Shown: positions 33,594 through 46,287, numbered from the stretch's first letter. The stretch is DNA of 64,000 nucleotides from Isoetes taiwanensis (GCA_021234155.1 JAJEKV010000025.1:2875339-2939338), one strand, 5' to 3'. Notes: generated by a model from the sequence alone, not told the origin. Numbers and translations: made by a program.

Positions 33594-34390
33594 ATAAGCT
33601 GGCACACTTTCTGCAGCCAGAAGTCCCTATAGCCATGGTTTGAGTTGCTCCAAAAGGAAATTGGAATCCAACCTGTCGGGAGCAAAACTATTTGGACATA
33701 TCATTGTGTTCGGCTGGTTGGCAGAACCCTTATATCCGATGTCATCTATCAACAATGTGTTTTTCACCTGGTATTTCCAGAATTTCTGGTACACTTTGGA
33801 CAGATCCTTAAGGAAAATTGGCTTATTAACCACTTTTAATTTTGTGTTGGTGCAGCCATCCTAATTCCAAATAAAAAGAAATCTGCCCTTATATTCCTGC
33901 AGCAACTTTCTCATCAACAAGTCAACATTACTCTTAGCCATGCTGGACCACAATGCAATCTCAAATTTTGAAAAACACCATTCTAAGAACTCCTGTAATC
34001 CAGGCCTGGAAACTGCTGCCTTTTGAAGGTTCAATTTCTGGAGGGTCACTTCTGGCTCAGCCGATGCAGGGATCCTCTCTTTCAAGTCATAAAACTTGCC
34101 TAAAACCCCATTAAAATCCAAAACAAGGAGAATTTCAGTTAACCTCTTGGTTTTTCTTGGTTGAGGTTGTATTGGACTCGTTGAGCAGTCTGCATCTTGT
34201 CCAGGATCCAGGGTTTCTTTGTCAACTTCATCACCTGCATCCGCATTTGGCTCATGTTCAGCACCAAAACTTTTTTCTGGTGAAGGACCCCGTGCAGAAT
34301 GAATCTCAAGGGAATTAATTTCCCCCCCCCACCCCTAAAATAGATGCACTAGGAATCTCTTCGTGATGGCTTCCAGTTGCAGTAGCATTT
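33594..34390 (-). pseudogene. FCP1/NIF-type HAD phosphatase domain
   Basis: A leader rich in acidic and proline residues (SPEKSFGAEHEPNADAGDEV, 34300-34210) precedes LLVLDFNGVLGKFYD, the HAD motif with D-x-N-G in place of D-x-D-G-T. RPGLQEFLEWCFSKFEIALW and SSMAKSNVDLLM follow, then KPIFLKDLSKVYQKF and NTLLIDDIGYKGSANQPNTM (the DD of HAD motif III). Family members remove phosphate from serine, for example in the RNA polymerase II tail. Two in-frame TAG codons lie inside the domain, after FLFIWN (near 33860) and after LKPWL (near 33635), so it is probably inactive. The same strand holds the Ulp1 domain next, suggesting one cargo gene or two adjacent ones. Confidence 0.75.
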
Positions 34391-34479
34391 ATCTCTGTAA
34401 CATAATTGAAATGAGGAAGACCACAGAAAAATACAAAAAAGTAAATCATGTATGTGGCATCGATATTTACTTGATACGA

Positions 34480-36728
34480 CTACATTCAGTTCACTATCCA
34501 AAATTCGTTTTGGAGTCTCCACACCGTCAGCAGCTGGGATTGACTTAGAAGTATCAAATGGGGTGAATTCTAGGTACAACCGGGAGGTATCTTGCGGTCT
34601 CATAATTGATCGAGGCGTGGATAACTGTTGGATATCCTTGGTCTCAAATTTACGCAATTCGCAAACACTAAGTCGATGAGACTGTGACAACATCAGTAAA
34701 CATTAGTTAAGGCACTTACTTGTGTCTATTAGTTCTTGTGGTACCACTCGAACACCAAAAGCCAAAAGCCATGTCTCAGTCATAATGTGGGCACAACTGG
34801 GGCTGCAGCCGGGTTCTAGAGTAATACGCAAAACAAATTCAAAATCAATAGAGTCTTTAGGCGAGGGTTAGAGATGATAATATTTACCTCAAATGGTGTG
34901 ATAGACATGGAATGTGATCTTTGGTATTTGTATTTTGCTATCTGGCGGCAACATTTTACCCTCCCATTTCGGACAACGTCCACAAAATGGACAACCTTCA
35001 TCACCCTCTTCTTACGCCTCGGGAAGCATTTGAAGTCGCGGGATCTAAAGGAGTGTCATGACCACTATGCTCGAAAAAATCTCAAATCTTTGCATTCAAG
35101 GTTGCGGCTCCAATGATAAGTCTTCACATGCCTTTAGCTCAATTTCAGTTTTACGCTAGTTCCTTATTTAATTGATTCAGCCCAGGAAACAACGTACCAT
35201 TTAGCTCTTCATCCTTTGGTTAAACACAACCCGAACACCCCTGCTGCGCTTTGGTTTGTGTCATGATTGATTGTCATCTGTGCAAATCAGCTCTAATTTC
35301 TGATGCTTTATGCTCCATCAACTCAATCTTTCTTTTGATATCATTTTTCCTATCCTCGTTTGCTTGCAATCGTTGCTTGCATCTATCAAACCTAGCTGAT
35401 GTTGCAGCCAACCATCCCTTCACAAGTCTGCCATAGTCTGCAAAACAAAATACTACGTATATGTCAGCCTCCTAACATAGTAAGCCACGTACTGATGGAA
35501 AACCACAATCACACACCACACAACACAAAGTACTCTCTACACACCACCACATACCACACACCACACAACATACGCTGCACAGTACACACCACACAACACG
35601 CTGTGGTGGTAGCAAGGAGTGGTGGGACATTGTGCAAAGTGGTGAAGTGTGGTGGTGGTGGTGGTGGTGTGGTGGTGGTGGTGGAGTGTGGTGTGGGACA
35701 TGGTGGAGTGTGGTGATGGGGTGTGGTGGTGGGGGTGTGTTGTGGTGGTGGTGGGTGTGGGGGTGTGGTGGTGGGGTGGGGGTGGTGGTGGTGGCCCAGT
35801 GTGGTGGTGGTGGATTGTGGTGTGGAGGGGTGTGGTGTGGGACATGGTGGAGTGTGGCGGTGGGAGATGGTAGAGTGTAGTGATGGGAGATGGTGGGGTG
35901 TGGTGTGGGACATGGTGGATGCCAACAACTCACCACTCACTAGACCACACATCCCTCATCTATCATTCTGGCATCCATTGCACGAAATGCCCCACAGATG
36001 GCATCATAGAGACACAACATGACAATATAGCCAACATGATGCAAAATGGTAGTAGACATACCTGATTCTTGAAGTGGATTTGATGTTACCTTTTCTGTGT
36101 TGATAGAAACAATCTAGGTCAAGCTTGAGATTTTTTTCTGTTGTAACACAACTAATAATTGAACATACCTGCAATGGCATGTTTTGGTCTCAGAACATTG
36201 CTCTGCCTTTCTGTTTTGATTGTGAGTTCAGATTGAATGTGTGGTCTAGAGGAACCTGATTTGATTTTTTCCATATCATCTTCATCATCCCTGTCACTTT
36301 TACTATTTTCCTCCTGGACAGGTTGGATTTGCCCATGCTTTCTCTTGGGTCTAGAAGAACTGGCCTCTGCTTTCTCATCGGGAGTTTTATAATAATCCGA
36401 GAAGCTCTTCCAATTAACAGCCTCCCCCTTTATATGCAGATAATAAGCCACTGCCCAGGTTCCAGGAGCCATTCCACCCCATGTATGTGGCTTCCCTGTA
36501 ATTCTTTTGTAAATTTGCATGAACTCTTTGTATTGTTCATTGCTCAGATTCTTCAACCTGTACAAGAAAACATATGCCTTAATTTTTCAGTTTGAACAAA
36601 AACATTTGGGGGAAAATACCTGTAGCCATCTGTCACCCCAAAGCTTCTTTAGATCTTCATGGGGCACAATCTCTTGTTTGAGGAGAGATTTCATCGTGTA
36701 ACCAGTGGCATTCAATTCTGACTCCATT
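34480..36728 (-). pseudogene. N-terminal exons of transposon cargo gene
   Basis: Exon-like blocks on -: 36728-36620 starts with ATG (MESELNATGYTMKSLL, LKKLWGDRWLQ) and ends at CAG/GTATTT. 36577-36170 reads LYRLKNLSNEQYKEFMQIYK, TWGGMAPGTWAVAYYLHIKG and an acidic part, ending at CAG/GTATGT. 35425-35270 reads KQRLQANEDRKNDIKRKIEL, a coiled coil, and joins in phase to the previous donor but meets a TGA. 35004-34887 and 34680-34480 are further weak blocks. No domain is recognised except the coiled coil. The gap of only 42 bp between the first two blocks is too short for a plant intron, so this join is doubtful. Confidence 0.5.
35500..35930. repeat. CACCAC/GTGGTG simple repeat, foldback
   Basis: CACACCAC runs (35505-35605) are followed by a long GTGGTGGTG run (35605-35930), the mirror of the array at 31040-31610. 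It lies in an intron-like gap of the cargo gene. Not coding. Confidence 0.85.
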
Positions 36729-36959
36729 AGGGTTCAATCGGCAAGAAGCGGCAAAAATTAGAAGAAGAGGTGATTATTTCTTAATTCAAAATGAGGGACA
36801 ATGACGTGGCATAAAGTTCAAAATAACCGACGCTCATTAATTTGCACTCCCGCAATCTCCGCTTCGGTATGCACCACCCGATTCTACCACAAAGGTGGTG
36901 TCAAAATGTGGCGTCAAAATGCGCGTTTTTGATACACCGCAGCGTGCTTTTACCCAGGT

Positions 36960-39485
36960 GTCGCCAACAGAGGAGAATGCTATTTCGGGGGAGATTATAT
37001 GTTGTATCAGGTGTCTATCCGGTTGATCCGGTTGCATGAGGTGTCGCCAGCACAGGCTTGGCCGTTTTCGGGGAGGGCCAGGGTGGAGCCATCTGCAAAG
37101 ACCAAACAAAGGATGAAAACAAAGGATTTGACCACTGCCAGAGTAGTCAGATCACATGATGCAAAGAGCCCTTTGTTGGGGATGAGGGCGGGTTTTTAAG
37201 TTTCTTGGACAGATTAGTTAGCATGTGAGTTGGGTTCCAGTTGCTGGGGCTTATTTTCAGACCCATCTGAATGGGAAAGAGCGCGCTGCTTGCATAGCCG
37301 GCTTCCTCCTCTCACGGCCGTCACTGTGCTATGGTCCCTAGCCTAAAGGTTGAACAAGTTTGGCGCTGCACAGTCTGAAATTTAGGCAGTTGATTCTAAT
37401 CTCAAGATCCAACATGCATAGGCACAGGACAGTAAGGATGCCACAGTAGCACACTGACCCCGAATTTTGGTCCACAGTTGTTTTTTAGTTGTACGGAAGT
37501 GTTGTTTTATGCCAAAAACAACACCAAAATGGCCCCAAAAGTCCCGTGGCCTGTTTATCCGGATTTGCACAAAGAGGCAGTGGTTTTTGGCGAGAAAAAT
37601 CCCAGCGTAGAAAAAAATTGACATGGTTTTGTGATTTTTTATCAGCGTGTTTTTTCATTCACTGTTGTTTTTAATAGAACCATGCGTTGTTTATCTTCAA
37701 AATTACATATGTAGGTCTTCATATTACCATATGTGGAAAGCTAAATTACAACATGAAAGTAAGATTGTTTTAAAAATAGTTACATGTTATTTAACAAAGT
37801 ACCACGTGTGTTTTGAAATCTTGATGTTTTTTTTATGCTATTAAGTATTGTTTTTCTAAATTACGGACATGTAAAAAATTATTATAATAACATATAGAAA
37901 AAACAAGGTGTTGTTTTCAATTGCCTTTAACTAATGAAATATTGACGGCGTGGCATATTTTATAAATAATAAAATGGTATTTTAACTAATCAAGTATCGA
38001 CCGCGTTGGCTTACTTTTTCAAATAAAAACATTATTAGCACATATAGAAAAAACAAGGTGTTGTTTCTAATATAACTTCTAACTAATCATATATTGGCAC
38101 GTGGCATACATTCAAATAAAAACTAATATATACCACAATTAAAAACAATAGGATCATATTGTAGTTTATTGTCGTTTGGCATTGTAATTTATTGTCGTTT
38201 GGTTTGAATCATTAATTGTAAGTGCTTCCCTATCAAAGTTATTTTATTTTATCTTTTGTTTTATCTTTTGATTGATAGATCATTGTCGACAAATAAAATG
38301 TGTCATTACAACCATGAGATTGGATGGAAAAGATGAACACACAAAATTTAGACAATAAACCATAAACCGTACAACCGAAGTTGAAGAAATGAATGATTTT
38401 ATTTCCATTAATCATATCATAGCTTAAGCTGGCTGTATCAACAAAATAAGATGCCATAAACTGGAAATAAGATGCATGTACAAATAGTGAAGGTTTTGAA
38501 GGGAGAAAAACTCTTGCTTTGGTAGGAAAGCAAACATATCATCAAGTCAAGGCAAAAACACGAGCACCAAAGAACAATTCCTATCGAAGAAAAATCAAAG
38601 AAATGAGTCATCTTTGTGATTTATCTGGAAAAAAAATCAAAGAAGATGAAAAGCTTGAGTGGACCTCATGTGTTCTTTCTTGGGCTAATCAATTTGCGCC
38701 TAGCCGCCGAAACCCTAACTCACTGATAATAGAACGGTCCCTAAAGGAGAAAATGCGGGAAAGCAAAATATGAAGAAAAAAGAGAAATCGAGAAACAAAA
38801 TAGCGACTTTCATTTCACGAAGTAGAAAGCAAACAAATAGAGTTCAAACAAAAGCGGACGATTATTTCTCCCTTGCTTTGCATGTAACCTACAAAAGCGC
38901 CCTACGGATGCCGAGAGATCTTTGCTGGATCCGGCCGAAAGATCTTTGAAAAGAAAGATCCGCTTCTGAAGCGATGCCGGGATCTAAAGAGATCTTTGCT
39001 ATGGATTTGGCCGAAAGATCTTTGAAAGAAAGATGCGCTCTGAAAAATGCCGGATCTGGCCGAGATCGCTCTGGCGGCGAGGATCATAACCTCTGCTCCT
39101 CCTCACCATAACAAACCATAACCGGAACCATAACTGGAAGCTGCAAGCCATAACCGGAAGGAGCTCCGGCATCGTCATAGCTAAGGGAGGGAATGAAAAA
39201 ATACAGGGCGCAAAGAAGCCCCACCATCGCCATAATGGAGGGAAATGAAAAAAATCTGAGGGCCATTAATCCCGGGCACCGCTAGAGCCAATGAAAGGAG
39301 AGAGGACCGGATCAATATCACGGCGTTGATATCATCGTGAATCACAGCCGTCGTTCTAAGGGCCAATAATATAATAGGATGGGGATCAAGATCTTAGTCG
39401 TCCATCTTGGTTATATGAAATATTTTTTTAATGGTTTAATTCATATGTTCATTTTTATGGTTCAAACGTTGTGCCCCTAGGATCC
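36960..39485. other. AT-rich intergenic stretch with two small tandem duplications
   Basis: No gene seen. AGGTGTCGCCA recurs at 36956 and about 37036. About 155 bp near 37890-38040 recur at 38040-38150 (CATATAGAAAAAACAAGGTG in both). About 70 bp at 38928-38997 recur at 38998-39060 (GATCTTTGCT...GGCCGAAAGATCTTTGAAA). Confidence 0.6.
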
Positions 39486-39489
39486 ATCA

Positions 39490-40450
39490 TGATTCATGCC
39501 AGTTGTTTGGCTCCAGCATGTCATGTGGGCTCTAACATGCCATGCAGGATCTAACATGCCATGCGGGCTCCAACATGCCAAGGTGGTTCGCGCATGCCAC
39601 GTGGGCTCTACCATGCCACCTAGGCTCCACATGCCAAGGTGGCTGAAACATGCCACCTAGGCTCCAACATGCCACATAGGGTCAAACATGCCAAGGTGGC
39701 TCAAGCATGCCACCTAGGCTTCAAAATGCCCGCGCGGGCTCCAACATGCCACCTAGGCTCCAACATTCCAAGGTGGCTCAAACATGCCACCTTGGCTCCA
39801 ACATGCCAAGGTGGCTCAAACATGCCACATGGGCTGCAACATGCCACTTAGTTGGCTCAAACATTCCATGTGGGCTCCAACATGGCGAGGTGGCTCAAAC
39901 ATGCCACCTAGGGTCCAACATGCCAAGGTGGCTCAAACATGCCACCCTAGGCTCAACCATACCAAGGTGGCTCAAACATGCCACGTGGGCTCCAACATGC
40001 CACCTAGGCTCCAACATGCGTAGGTGGCTCAAACATTCCACATGGGCTCCAACATGCCACCTCGTTGGCTCAAACATGCCACGTGGGCTCAAACATGCCA
40101 AGGTGTCTCAAACATGCCACATGGGCTCCAACATGCCACCTAGACTCCAACATGCCACCTTTTAAACATGCCACTTGGGCTCCAACATGCCACCTATGCT
40201 CCAACATGCCAAGGTGGCTCAGGCATCACAAGGTGGTTCAAACATGCCAAGTTGGCTCCAACATGCCACCTAGGCTCCAACATGCCAAGGTGGCTCAAAC
40301 ATGCCACGTGGACTCCAACATGCTAAGGTGGCTCAAACATGCCACGCATGCTCCAACATGTTACACGCCACCTAGGCTCCAACATCCCACGCGGGCTCCA
40401 ACATGCCACCTAGGCTTCAACATGCCAAGGTGGCTCAGGCATGCCACCTA
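39490..40450. repeat. 19-bp satellite, forward arm of foldback
   Basis: Degenerate tandem 19-mers of the form CATGCCACCTAGGCTCCAA, with variants such as CCAAGGTGGCTCAAA. This is the reverse complement of the arrays at 40477-41680 and 46288-47850. Because 19 is not a multiple of 3 and stops are rare in the unit, all frames stay open; the peptides are not genes. Confidence 0.93.
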
Positions 40451-41680
40451 GGCACTCCAAGTGGTGACATGGCATGTTGGAGCCTAGGTGGCATGTTGAA
40501 GCCAACCTTGGCATGTTGGAGCCTAGGTGGCATGTTGAAGCTTAGGTGGCATGTTTGAGCCACCTTGTCATGTTGGAGCCTAGGTGGCATGTTTGAGCCA
40601 CTTTGGCATGTTTGAGTCTAGGTGGCATGTTGAGCCACGGTGGCATGTTGGAGCCTAGGTGGCATGTTTGAGCCAACTTGGCATATTTCAGCCTAGGTGG
40701 CATGTTGTGAGCCACCTTGGCATGTTGGAGCCTAGGTGGCACGTTGGAGCCAACTTGGCATGTTGGAGCTCAGGTGGCATGTTGGAGCCTAGGTGGCAAT
40801 GTTGGAGCCTATGTGGCATGCTAGGTGGCATGTTGGAGCCCACGTGGCATGTCGGAGCGTAGGTGGCATGTTGGAGCCTAGTTGGCATGTTGGAGCCTAC
40901 ATGGCATGTTGGAGCCTAGGTGGCATGTTTGAGCCTAGGTGGCATGTTGGAGCCACCTTGGCATGTTGGAGCCTAGGTGGCACGTTGGAGCCTAGGTGGC
41001 ATGCTAGAGCTCACGAGGCATGTTGGAGCCTAGGTGGCATGTTGGAGCCTTGGTGGCATGTTGGAGCCTTGGTGGCATGCTAGGTGGCATGTTGGAGCCC
41101 ACGTGGCATGTTGGAGCGTAGTTGGCAAGTTGGAGCCTAGATGGCATGTTGGAGCCTCGTGGCATGTTGGAGCCTAGGTGGCATGTTTGAGCCACCTTGG
41201 CGCTTTGAGCCTAGGTGGCATGTTGGAGCCACCTTGGCATGTTGGACCCCTAGGTGGCACGTTGGAGCCTAGGTGGCATGCTAGAGCTCACGAGGCATGT
41301 TGGAGCCTAGGTGGCATGTTGGAGCCTACGTGGCATGTTAAAGCCTTGGTGGCATGTTGGAGCCTAGGTGGCATATTTGAGCCACCTTGCATGCTTGAGC
41401 TTAGGTGGCACATTGGAGCCAACTTGGCATGTTGGAGCCTATGTGGCATGTTGGAGCTCACGTGGCATGTTGGAGGCTAGGTGGCATGCTAGGTGGCATG
41501 TTGGAGCCCACGTGGCATGTTGGAGCCTAGGTGGCATGTTGGAGCCTACGTGGCATGTTGGAGCCTAGGTGGCATATTTGAGCCACCTTGGCACACTTGA
41601 GCCTAGGTGGCATGTTGGAGCCTAGGTGGATGTTGGAGCCTAGGTGGCACGTTGGAGCCTAGGTGGCCAGACCCCAGGAG
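40451..41680. repeat. 19-bp satellite, reverse arm
   Basis: The same unit in the opposite orientation (GGCATGTTGGAGCCTAGGT). It starts right after GGCACTCCAAGTGGTGACAT (40451-40470), which recurs inverted at 46267-46287. The two facing arrays form a palindrome of more than 1.9 kb. Confidence 0.93.
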
Positions 41681-42649
41681 ACGGACATCACAAAGGTTAC
41701 CGAGGCAGGCTTTCCTACTAGTGCTCCTCCGGGAGGGCAAATGCCAATGCCTCCCTTCCCGGAGCCCAGTTTCCCATCCGACCTTTGAATCCACTCTTCA
41801 AGTATCAAAAAAATTCAAGATCTGTCCGAGAGAACATATCAAACCGCAAAGTGTCCTGCAGTCGACCATGTAGAAAGCCACGTGCTTTGTCGTTTGGGCA
41901 GTACAAAGGCTCCGGAATGGAGATTTGACTTCGCCATATCGTCCGAAACAGCGAAATTACCCTAGGGACCAAGTTACACGGTCATTTTTTGCAGCAAAAG
42001 AAGCATGAACCCTCTACATGGCAGTATTCTGCACCCTTCGCTAAGGCCAATTCACTATGAACGTGTTGGACATGAGCTACTTTGGCGCTTCCTGGAGCAG
42101 GGGTGGTCTTCTGCCCACGAAACTTGGTCTCCTGGGTAATGTCGATGTTTCGAGTTCGTTGGCAGAGTCAGATCATAGTTCCGGGGTGGGAGAGTTGCCC
42201 ATCCGTGGCCAGGGACCTTCCAGAGAGGACATTTTGGGTCGAACTGCTTCTGGAAGGTTTTAGGGCTCCATCTTCTGGCGTCAACGCCCTCCCACTACCT
42301 CATGACATTGTGCAAGATCCTGGTCCAATCTGGCTAGGGTATGGCCTCCAAAACGTAAACCCTGTGCCTTGCCAGGTTATTGTAGGGTTTACGTTATGGA
42401 GGCCAAAACGTGGTCAGTTGCACTTGGGACCTGGTGTACCTTTTTCAAACATGTATGCGGAGCCATGGCAACTGAAATAACAGAGTTTGGATCTATTGGC
42501 GATCCCGAATCATTCCAAAAAAAATTGCTACTACAAAATGTGTTCTTGACTTCTAATTGCGACACTGGGAGGAGGGTAAATCCAAAACGTTTCGGAGGCC
42601 AAAATGTGATCGTTTTCTCAGATAGCTAGGTGCACCTTTGCTAAACACA
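41681..42649. other. Foldback interior, with a hairpin
   Basis: No gene recognised. An imperfect hairpin lies at 42342-42405: TGGCCTCCAAAACGTAAACC with AGGGTTTACGTTATGGAGGC. The stretch CTAGGGACCAAGTTAC near 41963 resembles part of the 825-bp repeat. Confidence 0.55.
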
Positions 42650-42847
42650 CATGCCTAGGTGGCATGCCTGAGCCTAGGTGCCAACTTGGCATGTGGGAGC
42701 CACCTTGGCATGTTTGAGCCTAGGTGGCATGTTTGAGCCACCTTGGCATGTTGGAGCCCACATGGCATGTTGGAGCCTATGTGGCATGTTGGAGCCCACG
42801 TGGCATGTTTGAGCCACCTTGGCACGTTTGAGCACGTTGGAGCCTAG
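42650..42847. repeat. Short 19-bp satellite block
   Basis: About ten units in GGCATGTTGGAGCC orientation, isolated inside the foldback interior. Confidence 0.85.
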
Positions 42848-43165
42848 GTTTGATAGGGTTTACATTCTGGGGATGCTCCGATGACCCAGAGGGCCCAGGA
42901 TCTGACGTGGAATACCCGTGCTGGATTACCCTCATGGCACTGGGAGACAGAGCCAAATTTCCCGGTGCAGCATACCTTTCGGAGACTCCCCTTCACAAGC
43001 CCCTTTCCAGTGAAGGGGAGTCTGGAAAAGCATGCTGCGCAGGGGGATTTGACCCCATCTCCGGGCATGGTCCCCAGAGCATACACAGAGAACTCCATGC
43101 AAAGTTTCGGATGTGTTAGTCTCCGTCTTGACGCTCGAGATGTAAACCCTACCAAACCCTAGGGT
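42848..43165. mobile_element. Small inverted-repeat element
   Basis: GTTTGATAGGGTTTACAT (from 42848) recurs inverted as ATGTAAACCCTACCAAACC (to about 43160). Inside is a hairpin at 42977-43030 (GGAGACTCCCCTTCAC with GTGAAGGGGAGTCT). A similar start, GTTTGGTAGGATT...GGGGATGCTCC, follows at 43166. No coding capacity; probably a MITE. Confidence 0.55.
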
Positions 43166-43204
43166 TTGGTAGGATTTGTCTGGGGGATGCTCCTCTGATC
43201 AAGA

Positions 43205-46062
43205 GGGCCGTGGAACTTGTCCCCTAGGGTAATTTTGGCATTCCAGATGACATGAAGAGGTCGGATCGCCAATCCAGGGGGCCTCCTCCATGCCCCAAAA
43301 TAAAAACGTGGTCTAAACCTCGCCAGGCCAAGCGGTGGCCATCCCAATCAAAAATCGAGGGTCTAAAGCTCACCCCGGAAATACCGGGATTTTCCTCAGA
43401 CGCTCGGGGCCACTTGGCAAGCCAGCTGGCTGAAAACCATGATTTTTCCGCCCCATGCATTAATCATGAATTTGGGATCATAAACACAAAGAAAAGCACG
43501 ATAAAAATTCGGGTCTCGAAAAAGGTGAAATCTTGGCGGGATGTGCGGCATGACGCCGCACACGCAAGAGAAAATGCACCGGCAATAGAAGCACAAGCAG
43601 AGGCATGAGACGAAGCCCGAGCCAACCCCTTCCCGGAGGCCAACGGGCGGTAGAACGCCCCTTCGGGCGGTGGAGCTAGCTTTGCTTCTCCGTGGTCACA
43701 TGTATACCACCTAGCAGTCCTAGTGCTGCTATTCTCACTTCGATCTTCTACCGGGGCCTCGTGGTGACCCCAAGTATCTTGTTCTCGCAGCTAGTCCAAG
43801 TCGGGGCCGGGGCCGGGCTGGACCCCCACTCGGGAACTAAGAACGGCTCGCCAATGGACCCGGAACATCCCCATTACCTAGGAGACCAAGTTTAGGTAGG
43901 CAGAAGACCACCCCCTCTCCAAGAAACGCCAAAGTAGGTCGTTTACTACACACTTGTAGTCAATTGGCATGGAGGTGGATTTGAATACCTCCTAGTGGGG
44001 GTAAGTGATTGATCCCCCAGGAAAAACTGGTAGTGGAACTTGTCCTCTAGGGTAATTTCGGCGTTCAGACGATGTGGAGAGGTCGGATCGCCAATCCGGG
44101 GCCTCCTCCATGCCCCAAAAATCAAAAACGTGGTCTAAACCCGTCGAGGGCCAGCGGTGGCCATCCCAATAAAAATCGAGGGTCTAAAGCTCGCCCGAAA
44201 ATACCGGGATTTTTCCATGCGCTCATGCCACTTGGCAAGCCAGCTGGCTGAAAATCAGGATTTTTCCCGCCCCATGCATTAATTATGAATTTCCGGAGCA
44301 TAAACACAAAAAAAACACGATAAAAATACGGGTCTCGAAAAAGGTGAAATCTTGGCGGGGATATGCAACATGACGCTGCACACGAAGAGAAAATGCATCG
44401 ACAATAGAAGCACAAGCAGAGGCATGAGACGAGCTTCCGAGCCAACCCCTTTCGGAGGCCCGGCCGATAACGCCCCTCTTGGCAAAGTGGAGCTAGCTTT
44501 TTTTCTTCTCCGTGGTCACATGTATACCACCTAGCAGTCCTAGTGCTCCTATTGTCACTTCAATCTTCTACCGGGGCCTCGGGGTGAACCCCAAGTATCT
44601 TATTCTTGCGAGGCTAATCCAAGGGGGCTGAGGGGCCAGGCTGGACCCCCACTCGGGCAGAACCGGGCTCGCCAATGGACCCGGAACATCCCCATTACCT
44701 AGGGGACCAAGTTTAGGTAGGCGTAAGACCACCCCTCTCCAAGAAACGCCAAAGTGGGTCGTTTACTACACACTTGTAGTCAATTGGCATGGAGGTGGAT
44801 CTTTCAATACCTCCTAGTGAGGGGTAAGTGATTGATCCCCGGGAAAACTTCGGTAGTGGAACTTGTCCCCTAGGGTAATTTCGCCCGTTCCGGACGACGA
44901 GGCGAGGTCGGATTGCCAATCCGGGGCCTCCTCCATGCCCCAAAATTGAAAACGTGGTCTAAACCCCGCCGGGGCCAAGCGGTGGCCATCCCAATCAAAA
45001 ATCGAGGGTCTAAAACTCATCCGGAAATGGGGGGATTTTCTATACTCGGGGCCACTTGGCAAGCCAGGTGACTGAAAACCAGGATTTTTCCCCGCCCCAT
45101 GCATTAATTATGAATTTCCGGAGCATAAACACAAAGAAAAGCACGGATAAAAATTCGGGTCTCGAAAAAGGTGAAATCTTGGCGGGGATGTGCGGCATGA
45201 CGCCTTTGCACACGCAAGAGAAAATGCACCCGCAATAGAAGCACAAGCAGAGGCATGAGACGAAGCCGAGCCAACCCCTTAGGAGACCACCGGGTCGGAA
45301 GCGCCCTACTAGGTAGTGGAGCTAGCTTTGCTTCTCCGTGGTCACATGTATACCACCTAGCAGTCCTAGTCTTTGCTATTCTCACTTCAATCTTCTACCA
45401 AAGCCTCGGGGTGAACCCCAAGTATCTTGTTCTCGCAGGGCTAGTCCAAGCCGGGGCCGAGGGCGGGTTGGACCCCCCTCTCGGAGCAGAAGGCTGGCTC
45501 ATGCCAATGGACCGGGAACATCCCCATTACCTAGGGGACCAAGTTTAGGTGGGCGTAAGACCACCCCTCTCCAAGAAACGCCAAAGTAGGTCGTTTACTA
45601 CACACTTGTAGTCAATTGGCATGGAGGTGGATCTTTGAATACCTCCTAGTGAGGGGTAAGTGATTGATCCCCGGGAAAAACTCGTAGTGGAACTTGTCCC
45701 CTAGGGTAATTTCGCCATTCGGACGACGGGCGAGGTCGGATCGCCAATCAGGGGCCTCCTCCATGCCCCAAAATCGAAAAACGTGGTCTAAACCTTGTCG
45801 GGGCCAACTACGGCCATCCCAATAAAAAATCGAGGGTCTAAAACTCATCCGAAAATACCGGGGATTTTCCTGTACTCTCGGGGCCACTTGGCAAGCCAGC
45901 TGGCTGAAAACCAGGATTTTTCCCTGCCCCATGCATTAATTATGAATTTCGAAGCATACCACAAAGAAAAGCACGATAAAAATCGGGTCTCGAAAAAGGT
46001 GAAATCTTGGCGGGATGTGCAAGATGATATTTGCATACGCTAAGAGAAAATGCACCAGCATA
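43205..46062. repeat. About 825-bp tandem repeat, roughly 3.5 copies
   Basis: Copies start at TGGAACTTGTCC at about 43211, 44034, 44857 and 45688 (periods 823, 823, 831). The last is truncated near 46060. Each has the same order of landmarks: CCTCCTCCATGCCCCAAAA, TTGGCAAGCCAG.TGGCTGAAAA, GGTCTCGAAAAAGGTGAAAT, GTCACATGTATACCACCTAG, TAGTCAATTGGCATGGAGGT. Open frames in the copies are not conserved. GC-rich with no recognised function. Confidence 0.92.
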
Positions 46063-46287
46063 TATACCTTTCGGAGACTCCCCTTCACAAGAAGGGGGGG
46101 CAGGTCGAGGTGCCTACCAGGTGTTTCAAAAGACATCCAAGGTCCATGTCACCATCATCTAGCCATGTCACCTAAAATTTGCCAACATCACCCAATGAAA
46201 AGACCAAAGATGGACATCTTTGGTTTTTTGGCCTAGTCAAAACTTGACCTTGCTTACTTGGCATGCCATGTCACCACTTGGGGTGCC
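46063..46287. other. Foldback interior, right edge
   Basis: Contains CTTTCGGAGACTCCCCTTCA (about 46068), also found at 42977. It ends with the inverted copy of the 40451-40470 motif. No gene. Confidence 0.6.

Larger units (their letters stand above)
28979..36955. mobile_element. 8-kb DNA transposon with TIRs, 4-bp duplication and cargo genes
   Basis: Left end GGGTAAAAGCATGCTGTGGTG (28979) and right end, reverse-complemented, GGGTAAAAGCACGCTGCGGTG (36955) match over about 21 bp. Further in, both arms share ATTTTG...CCACATT-like and CCACC.TTTGTGGTA motifs. AGGT flanks it at 28975-28978 and 36956-36959. Inside are the N-terminal and C-terminal exons of a transposase on + (29282-30017 and 31641-32281). 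Between and after them on - are an unknown frame, a Ulp1-like protease, an FCP1-like phosphatase and further exons. Four-bp duplications and GG-starting TIRs fit the Sola group, which is my best guess. The transposase catalytic core is not visible, so this copy looks non-autonomous. Confidence 0.82.

Noticed and set aside
31040-35930. His/Thr/Pro- and Val/Gly/Trp-rich open frames
   Set aside because: Translation of CACCAC/GTGGTG simple repeats; open on both strands for composition reasons.
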